Shown: positions 56,246 to 64,000 of the stretch, piece after piece
Numbering within the stretch: the stretch's first letter is position 1
Layout: every line of letters starts with the position of its first letter
NCBI GenBank assembly: GCA_963921825.1
Contig: OY997589.1
Span: 75,686,523-75,750,522 of the forward strand
Reading direction: 5' to 3'
DNA length: 64,000 bases
Source of the DNA: Erodium maritimum
Taxonomy: Eukaryota > Streptophyta > Magnoliopsida > Geraniales > Geraniaceae
Notes under the pieces: generated by a model
The model's database searches: none
Seen by the model: only the letters and a program-made list of their open reading frames with translations
Told to the model about the DNA's origin: nothing
Made by a program: the position numbers and the translations under genes

Positions 56246-59239
56246 TGTCACGCCCTAAATCCGGTTTTGACCGGACTCGAGACGTGATTTAAGGAAGAAG
56301 CAGTTATAACACTAAAATACCATAACGCAAATAAAAATCCTCCAACTTTACTACAATCCAGAATATCCAAAATCAAAATCATTTAATAAATCCTTTAACC
56401 AAAGGTTTATAAAACTCGTAATAAATTCTTTAACAAAGGTTCATGACCAAAAATATGACCAACGCCTCTAGAGACAAGCACCCGGACCATAGAAACTCCC
56501 GAGCCTCGAGTCCACTACTCAACACGCAAACCTGTAAAACAGTCATAAACAGATAGGGGTGAGCTTACGCTCAGTAGGGAAAATGCATAACCAAGGCGAC
56601 CTTTCAGTTTAATAAATAGGAGTTCACAAGTTTGTTCAAATCTTAATAAGACGAGAAACCAACAGGTGATGAAATACGGAGACAAACCGAGTGTTTAACA
56701 CTTTCAAAGAGTCAACAATAATCATACGAAAATAAGGGAATCAATGCATTTCTTTAAAGAGACATTAGAAAACAGGCGTCCAATTAATGTCGTGGCACAT
56801 GAAGTCACCACCCTCCGATCCACAATACTCGTTGTGTCATGTCGGATTTTCCCTCGGTCCAGAGGAGATGCATAACATCAAAAAGACGTATAACGTCGAG
56901 AACACCGGTAACAACCCTTGAGGGCGCTTATCGTCGGGATTCTCAGAAACGTCTCCAAAGAGCCATATGTCATAGGGAACCAAGGTATTGCTCCCGCAGG
57001 ACACATACACTTGGGTGAATCAACCAATAACCATCCCCCGCAGGGTAAACCATCTAATAACCAATGCCCCGCAGGGTCCAATAATCAATGTCCCGTAGGG
57101 CCTTGTAATCAATGCCTCGTAGGGTCCAATAATCAATGCCCCGCAGGGTCCGATCCACCGGCTATGATACTACCCCACACCGGCACTTCCTTCGGTGTAG
57201 GTACCATACCGGCTACCGACTATGATACTACCCCACACTGGCACTTCCTTCGGTGTAGGTACCACACCGGATACAAAGTCATCGGCTTAGGTACTACCCC
57301 ACACCAGCATTCCCTTTGGTGTGGGTACCTTACAGGCACTACCCCACCCGCAGCATGGGTGCCATACCGATATAGAAACCAACTCAAAGACTCACAAGTG
57401 GGTAACACACTCAAACAATCAAGGAGCAACCAACGCTTAACGAGTCACACTTCTATCACAACACACTACTAGAATCAATCATAATCTTACACTTACCTAT
57501 TACTGACCAACCACGATCCATCGGTCCATCGATCACCTGATCGTACCGTTTGGCACAATCAGTCATACTCGATCACCCATTCAATCATTCAGTCATTCAA
57601 GCATTCAGGCATTCAAGCATTCAATCAAATACGCAATGAAGCAGTCAATTTCCACAATCAAATACTCTAGTTGTATTAGACTCTTAGCTTAACCAAACTA
57701 GGCAACAAAGCATGTGAAGCAAACACAACTAATCCGAGGGCTCATCACGGCCTCTCTACCAGTAAAGCAATTCTCAAGTATTGAAAGCAAGTTACACTAG
57801 TTATTCTCATCCTACGCATGCGTACTAGACACGTTCGGTTATTAATAATTGAACGCGATTATTCTAGTTATTCGCATCCTATATGCAATTCTAGGACCTT
57901 TCCGATTTTATTAACCTAATAGGCATACTAGTATTGAAATTCACGAGGAGTTAGTACTTTCCCTACCTTGTGGTCTTCCTACGAACAAATACTCCTATCA
58001 ACAGTTGTCCGGCTAGCCTCGTCTCCTCGGGCGAAGTCCAAGCTCTCGGGCGAAGTCCCAGTCTGGGTTTTTAACAGTTCAAACTTACGATCAGATTAGG
58101 TACGGTCCAAAGTAAATTCAATACATTGCCTTTTAAACTCGAACGGGATAAAAGCGGGATTATACGACGGATCGGATTCGAGTTCTCGAGCCCCGAGCAC
58201 AAAACTGGTGCACGTTTCCCGAGGCCCGATTCAACGTTCCACTTTTGACCCGTTCTAAGTCCGATGTACCGTTCGGTTTATTTGTCCAAGGTTCCAGTTC
58301 TTTCAACAACCAAAATTCCTCATAATAGATCTGAAACCAGTTAACTCCAATTTTAATTTAATAACCGTTTTTGAAACTCTTTTTAATAAAACTCTGATTT
58401 CGTTTTAAAACCAAATAATTTATGTTCTTTTCCAATCTCAAAGGTTCGAGTCCAGTTTAACCAGATTCGTCCAGATTCAAAAAAACTCGGGCAAAAGAAA
58501 GAGAAGAAGACGGAAGTGCTCGGGGAAAGTTTGTTCGGTCACCGGCAAAGACACCGCCGGCGACCAAGGCTCGGTTTCGACGCTCAACGTAGGACAAACG
58601 ACGGTTACGAGAGGGAGGGTGCGACGTCGGGCGCGGCGGCGGAGCACGGCGTGGATTCCGCCTCAGATCCGGACGAGACCGGCGATTCCGTCCCCAGATC
58701 TTTCGCGATCGCCGGCAAGGTAGTCTGGATGGCACGATGACAGGGCTCGGGAGGGAAGAGGGCGTGATGGAGAGAGGAGGAGCGGTGTCGGCCTTGGTTT
58801 CGGACGGTCATAGGACGAGGGGGCGGCGGCGTGAAGAGAGGAGAACGGCTCGGGAGAGGGAGAATGAGAGGGAGAGGGAGAGGGAGACGAGGGCGTGGCG
58901 GAGGAGCACGGAGCTGGAGAGGTGAGGGGCGGTGGTGGGGATCGGATCTGCGAAGAAGTTGAATGAGAGAGAGAGAGAAGAAGGGGGTAGGTCGGCTGCG
59001 TGAGGAGGAGAGGGGAAAAATGACCGAAACCCTAAAAAAAGGGTATAAGTAGACGGGCCAGGCTAAATGGGCCTCAGACGGCAACCGGGCCTCGCGGCCC
59101 AAAGAGTGAGCTGGGCGGGCTTGGTCTGCGTGCCAGGCCTGGTCCGGACCTGGTCTCTTCCTTTTTTTTTAAACAAAACACAAATTGCAAATTTATGCGT
59201 CGATGTTTCAATACCCTTTTAAAAAGGTCGGGTTTTACA
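56246..59239 (-). repeat. 3' LTR of the second gag-only element
   Basis: 2994 bp with TG/CA ends. The first 60 bases next to 56246 and the last 40 next to 59239 resemble the other element's LTR. The middle does not, and holds minisatellites at 57040-57360 and a GA-rich segment at 58760-58930. Proline- or arginine-rich open frames at 58457-59102 lie in this GC-rich part and are treated as chance. Confidence 0.88.
57040..57360. repeat. Two minisatellites within the LTR
   Basis: About five units of 25 bp (CAATAATCAATGCCCCGCAGGGTC) are followed by three to four units of about 62 bp (ACTATGATACTACCCCACAC, CTTCCTTCGGTGTAGGTACC). Confidence 0.85.
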
Positions 59240-59253
59240 GTCTACCCCCCTTA
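59240..59253 (-). promoter_or_regulatory. Polypurine tract
   Basis: The minus strand reads TAAGGGGGGTAGAC against the LTR start, identical to 12714-12727. Confidence 0.9.
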
Positions 59254-61849
59254 AAAGAATTTTGTCCTCGAAATTTAAAACGAACGCGCTCCACTTGAAC
59301 CTATCTCAGGGAACGTCCTTTTCAAAACTCAAAAGCGAGGGATCCATGGTGTACTTCCGTAGTTGGGAACACGTGGAAGTTGCTAGGCAACGACTCTAGT
59401 TCTGTCTGAAGATCTCAAAATGTACGATAATTTGCGGGGCCAACTTGCCTTCGTCGCAGTCGAACCGCTAAAGGTCCTTCTTAGGCTCATTCTCAAAAAT
59501 ACGCGATCAACGACTGTACAACTCAAAAGGTCGAAGCCGTCTTTCTGCATAACTCTTTTATCGGCTCTGCGCGGTCTTTAACCGTTCCGAAACAACGTAA
59601 CCTTTGCTTATACTTTCAACACTTGAACACACTAGTTGCCCAAACGCCATACTTGGCGGTGATAAGCAGTCTTACTCAACAGTTCACGATACCAATGTGT
59701 TAATAAACTCGATCAAGACTCAAGGAAAAACCGAGTAAAAACAACAAGTCGATTAACCCTCAACGCTAAGGAAAACAGGTAACGGTCTAGATATCCCATA
59801 CCGGAATTTCCATCGGTATAGGGTCGTGCCCGAGTACTCGGAAAGTCGGACAAGGTAGGAACCACACACTAACATAACTTCTCAATTTCCTCATTAGTAA
59901 CTGTTATAGGGACGATTCACACCCTCAATCAAACACTAATAAATCAAGACCAACCACAAACAATTTTACAAGGAAGTAATAAACCGACGCATTCATCACG
60001 ACAATAGATCTCACAAACACTGCAGGGTCAGGAACAACTACTCGTTCAACACATCTAGTGGAAAGGTGGGCGTACCCCAAAAAAGGAAATAACACAACTT
60101 ACCGATAACTTAGTGAAAGGCGGCATGCCTCAAAAACATACCACAATTAAAGGCTCATGCCATACCGAGCATGGCACGCTTGTCCAATCAAATCAACAGG
60201 CCACACCTGGTAAATCCTTTCAAGATTCTCAACCTTGTAACGATTCAACCATTCATCAAGTTTCACAATCCTAGATCAAGGGAAAACCAACAATACTCAA
60301 CTGCGATCGATCATGAAGGTTATCCAACCTGCTACAAATCTCTTACTGTTGACACTTGTTCGCATACTATCAAACGACCAACTCATAAGTTGTTCTATCT
60401 GAGTCATCACCATAGTGAGTCCACAACAAGTGTTGAAATCTCGAGAGTTCGAACGGTTTTTTTGGGGTACCTTGCGCGTAAATTTTCAAACGTCTATCAA
60501 ACAAATTAGGACCAGTCACTGGTCAAATTCTAAATTCTCACTGTGCTCCGCATGGCGCAAACCCTGACCTACCATGCGACGCTTCGTTCGGTGCCATCTT
60601 GTTACTGGCCTGGAAGTTCGTGGTAATCGTATTTCGCTAACTGTTTCCGGATCTCAACGTGAGGTGCTCTCACTTCTACGGTGTAACTTAGCGGTTACGC
60701 TAGTTCTCGCGGGACGTTGGCGTTCATCCTTCCCTTGTTGACAAAGATATGCCTTGGTAACCGGTTCGCGTTTCCCGTATTCGGCTCTGCTGGGAATGTC
60801 GCTCGATGTCGTTGTATTTCTCGATGTGGTTTGGCTATAATTTGCGGCGCGAATGATGTGACTCTCGAACGATCTTCTTGCTGTTGCGCGTAACGAGCTC
60901 TCTCCTTGATCCGATACATGCTCCGTTCTTGGTGTCGTCGTCGCCGCCGTCTTCTCCTGGAGCTTGACGTGTCGGTACTGGGTATCGACTCTTCATCTTG
61001 ACGCGGTCCAGCTTCCGGTGGTCTTCATGCCTCCTTAGCGCTCCGTCCCGCTCCTTCTTGAAGTCGTGCTGCATTCTTCTTGGCGATGCGCTCGTACAGG
61101 TCTTTCATCTTTCTAGCTCTTTGGGTTGACGTTCGGTGCGGTCAACTCTGTTGGCGCGAATCTGCATGTTTCAAGGATGTCGGCGTCGTCTCTTGCTTCA
61201 GGTTAGTCCCGATGTCGACTTCGCGAACTAATAGCAGTCCGATCGGCTCCTCTGGGAATAACGTAGGGACAACACTCTCTAATCTAATCTCTCACATATG
61301 TCACACATTCGTCCAACTCTGCGCTTGTTAACAGGGGTGTCAAGCCCAAAATGGTCGTCTGAAAGGTTCGAATCTTATGACTTAAATCTTTTAGCGGGGG
61401 TAGAAGAAGCTGGAGGATACGAATCCTGTGGGTTATGGGCCCACCACGCTTCCGCTGCGCTACTTTGATCTTATCGTCACTCGGTCATCTCCGGCGACCG
61501 GTCGAACCATTTACTAAGCAAGGCTGCAGCCTTTCACTGCTCGAGCATTCGCTGTTGATAGCACTCGATGAACGCCTGCTGCTTCACCATTCGGTTCTTA
61601 ATATTCGATTCGCACTATCGAAGAAGGAAAAGAACTTTCAGTACGTCCCGGTCAGTTACTCCACTTTCAGACTCAAACTGACGCTAGTCGGTACTACCAC
61701 ACCTCTAGTCGGTGTGTTAAGGTACCGGTGGGCTTATCAGTTTTAAATTCATTCTAACATAAGGTCACCACAAAACAGTATAACCCAGTGTAATGCTCAA
61801 GTGTCAGCAACACAATATCCAAAATAAACAGTACATCGGTACTCTAAGC
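59254..61849 (-). other. Non-coding gag-to-polypurine-tract spacer
   Basis: No pol motif in any frame. About 60560-60640 is homologous to 13380-13440, and 61425-61469 is the initiator-tRNA-like segment. A minus-strand frame 61074-60695 (lysine/arginine-rich) lacks a known family. Confidence 0.75.
61425..61469 (-). other. Initiator tRNA-Met-like segment (5' 45 nt)
   Basis: On the minus strand, in the sense of the element, 43 of 45 bases equal the first 45 bases of plant initiator tRNA-Met as I know it (differences at positions 5 and 9, both G to A). This covers the acceptor 5' strand, the D arm, the complete anticodon arm with CAT, and ACAGG. It is followed by a short stem-loop (AGGAT-TCGT-ATCCT) in the place of the T arm, but the 3' acceptor strand is not recognisable, so it is not a functional tRNA gene. 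Confidence 0.9.
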
Positions 61850-63114
61850 AATCTCAAGATCGGTATCAAGTCTCTCAACTCGGGGTCCGGGAATCGTGTA
61901 CACTCGTCCCTGTCGAATCGGAGGTCTTCCTCTCGGTGGTGGTGGAAGAATCTACTGATGTGATAGCATGTCCTCTTATCGGCTCTCGTAGGCCGACCTA
62001 TGGGACGGTTTGTAGATCCATCACTCAACTGGCAGTCTCGGCCCAGATGTTCCAACTGCTTGCTCGAGGGCAAACTGTGCCACCCTGGCAGGTCCAAAGG
62101 ACGCTACTGCCCCAACCCGTCGTGTCCCACAGGAATGGGTCTGTGGCTGAAACAATCCTGAGGTCCTCTGCCTCCTAGGATCGCGACTCTCTGACGGCCT
62201 CAAGAAGCCATTCAGCCTCGGCCTGGTCTTCTGCGCTCTGGCGATCTCCCGAAAATGCTTCTCAACGGCTAGTGCCTGGTCCACTAGTACAGAAAATTCC
62301 TCATCTTGAAGGCAATAACTCGATCTGTGATAGACGGGATGAGTCCTCTCTAGAGACGCATGTGGTGGCTCTCCTCGGTCTGCACCATCTCGGGCGTGAA
62401 GCGCGGCAGGGACGGGAACCGAGCCTCATACTCAGAGACGATCATCCCTCTCTGCTGCATATCCAAAAACTACTGGTGTCGGTCATCTCGAACAGATCGA
62501 GAAGAAAAAGAAAAAAAAATATTGTTACAGGAACAGTCTGTTGAACAGCTGAAGGTCATCTCCAAGCCTAGTCTGCATACGCTGCCACCAATAGTATGCT
62601 TCTCCCTCAAGCTGGAAGGTCGCAAAAGATACTCTCAAACGACTAACAGATACCTCAGACGTATCCAGGATGCAGTTACTCCGTTCCAACCAATCTGTGA
62701 CACCCTCGGGTCTGAACTCCCGGAGTAAACTGATGTGCATATCTTGCGAAAATCTCTGAGTGTCTGGCCCGTAAAGCTGTCAAAATGGTCTGGCGTCTCA
62801 ACATAGGTTGTGGTAGTCGTGGTCACGGTCTCTGGTGTCGACGCTGCAGTTTCCTGCTGAGCGATGATCGTTGCTAATAGTGCGCGAACCACCTCCTCTA
62901 GAGGGGCCGCCTGAGTCGGCTCTGCGATTGGAGGAACTCTAGGTGGTAATCCTGACGGTTCACCCTCAAAACTCTGGTGCTCTGTAGAAGTAGCACCCTG
63001 GGCACTCGCTGCCCCTGCCTGCTCAACAGTTGGTGTCTGGCTCTGCCCCACAGTTGGGCGGTTCCTGGTCCCTCTCGGGATGTAAACACGGGACATCTCG
63101 TGTACTCGTTGCAT
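61850..63114 (-). pseudogene. Gag of the second gag-only retrotransposon
   Basis: An ATG at 63114, or more likely 63096 by comparison with the other element (MSRVYIPRGTRNRP), opens an N-terminal Pro/Ala/Thr-rich region. The capsid core follows in pieces: FRPEGVTDWLERSN, FATFQLEGEAYYWWQRMQ (62740-62525), and after an A-rich insertion near 62500-62520 the part ALAVEKHFREIARAQKTRPR (62284 onward). The zinc knuckle is destroyed (only QLEHLGRDC remains). Near the end one frame still reads PPPPRGRPPIRQGRVYTIPG, the usual gag-protease junction, and nothing of the protease follows. Multiple frameshifts; dead. Confidence 0.85.
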
Positions 63115-64000
63115 TTATAACGTAAGTATTCATAATTCAATGTAACTCAAGTGGTTGGATTTATCATAACGGGACGTTCTCATGCGTCTTGAAGTGATCC
63201 TACTTGGATCGCTAGTACGTAGTATAGTTTAGAACAACCGGTTCGATCAAAGCACAAGGACGTTCACGCGCGTCCCACCAGAATCAAATAATGACGAACA
63301 ACACTTAGGCTCAGTAAATATATATAATACTTTATATATAGGCAGACAAGGCCGCATCTTAGTGCGTCTCACAACAGCAATCATCGGTTCAATCATATCA
63401 ATCAACTCCAAGAAGAGGAACAGTCTCAAGTAGTTCACACAAATCACAACGCAACAGGCATACCCCTCGATCGGGTATCTTCCCAACGCGTGGGGTTCAA
63501 ATCATAACACAACAATTCCACAATTTATGTCCTCAAATTCTTTCTCATAGGACTCAACTTTTTCCATAATCTCAACCCCTTGCATTTCTCTTATAACATT
63601 CATGTCGATTTCACGCCGTTACAACCCGATTCAGGTGTCCCCGAATCTTGTTGTAACCACTTTACATCCAACCATCACGTTCGACTACAGTGGCGCCCCT
63701 GAGTCAACCCGTGATAGTGCAAACATTTCAGTTCTACAGAAATTTCGGCATGACCTATTCGTATTTTCCACTAACCATCCGCTTAAACGGGACATTTACC
63801 AATCAATTTCACAAACGTTCAGCACATAATGTTCCCACAATCCTCAAAAGTACACATCACAGCAAAGTACCGCAGTACCACTCGGGTTTCTACCCTTTAT
63901 TCAATTGACCTCCAATCGGGTCAACATTTCAACTTTAATCCTTAAATAACGGTCAACATCTTAACCAAGTCAACACCCTAACAATTCAACACTTTAACAA
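63115..64000 (-). other. Leader of the second gag-only retrotransposon
   Basis: Untranslated. 63600-63760 is homologous to the leader of the first element (CGTTACAACCC, CCCCGA, TTGTAACCACT, ACAGTGGC). The primer binding site and 5' LTR are not reached. Confidence 0.75.

Larger units (their letters stand above)
56246..64000 (-). mobile_element. Second gag-only LTR retrotransposon, diverged, incomplete at window edge
   Basis: On the minus strand from the right edge: leader (63130 onward, related to 15620-15760), gag relic (63114 to about 61850), spacer with initiator-tRNA-like and conserved blocks, polypurine tract, 3' LTR (59239-56246). The 5' LTR must lie beyond 64000. LTR ends (TGTAAAACCCGACC...GGGCGTGACA) and the overall plan match the element at 10211-18857, while the bulk of the LTR is different in sequence. 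No pol. Confidence 0.88.

Noticed and set aside
58457-59102. Proline/arginine-rich open frames in the second LTR
   Set aside because: GC-rich, low-complexity LTR segment in which several frames are open at once; likely chance.
61425-61469. Functional initiator tRNA-Met gene
   Set aside because: The T arm and 3' acceptor strand are missing, so a mature tRNA cannot form.

Overview
This window comes from a nuclear chromosome of a flowering plant, probably a eudicot. It has spliced genes with GT-AG introns, plant transposon families throughout, and a plant vacuolar iron transporter. I cannot name the species. Nearly all of it is transposon DNA in nested layers. The only host gene I can fully support is VIT1 (51923-53437, + strand, four exons, 245 residues, apparently intact).

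Layout. 0-9 kb: minisatellites, a palindromic 36-bp repeat, an RRM-type LINE ORF1 element with a target-site duplication (1110-2820), fragments of a LINE and a Ty1/copia polymerase, a second RRM-type ORF1 relic and a Mutator-like element with long inverted ends (7610-8818). 8.9-18.9 kb: a Mutator-like element with a perfect 9-bp duplication (8907-18929). Nested inside it, with its own perfect 5-bp duplication, is a gag-only LTR retrotransposon (10211-18857, minus strand). 19-36 kb: several LINE-like elements that carry an ORF1 but no reverse transcriptase, a PIF/Harbinger element (21685-23561) and a 1-kb foldback element (33562-34608). 36.5-39.5 kb: a 5'-truncated LINE with a 16-bp duplication abutting a probable solo copia LTR. 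39.5-43 kb: no confident assignment. 43.0-51.7 kb: a short LINE inserted just upstream of VIT1, itself split by a 7.8-kb CACTA transposon. 51.7-53.8 kb: VIT1. 53.8-56.2 kb: a probable copia LTR and an unassigned pyrimidine-rich stretch. 56.2-64.0 kb: the 3' LTR and internal region of a second, diverged gag-only retrotransposon that runs off the right edge.

The most interesting observation concerns the two gag-only retrotransposons. Both use a gag that stops just before the protease. The primer binding site, visible in the first, matches the 3' end of initiator tRNA-Met. Between gag and the polypurine tract, both also carry a sense copy of the 5' part of that same tRNA (13620-13661 and 61425-61469), in the same order relative to a second conserved non-coding block. 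In addition, one LTR of the first element has its middle replaced by a piece of gag. The window therefore looks rich in parasitic, capsid-gene-only retroelements of both LTR and non-LTR type.
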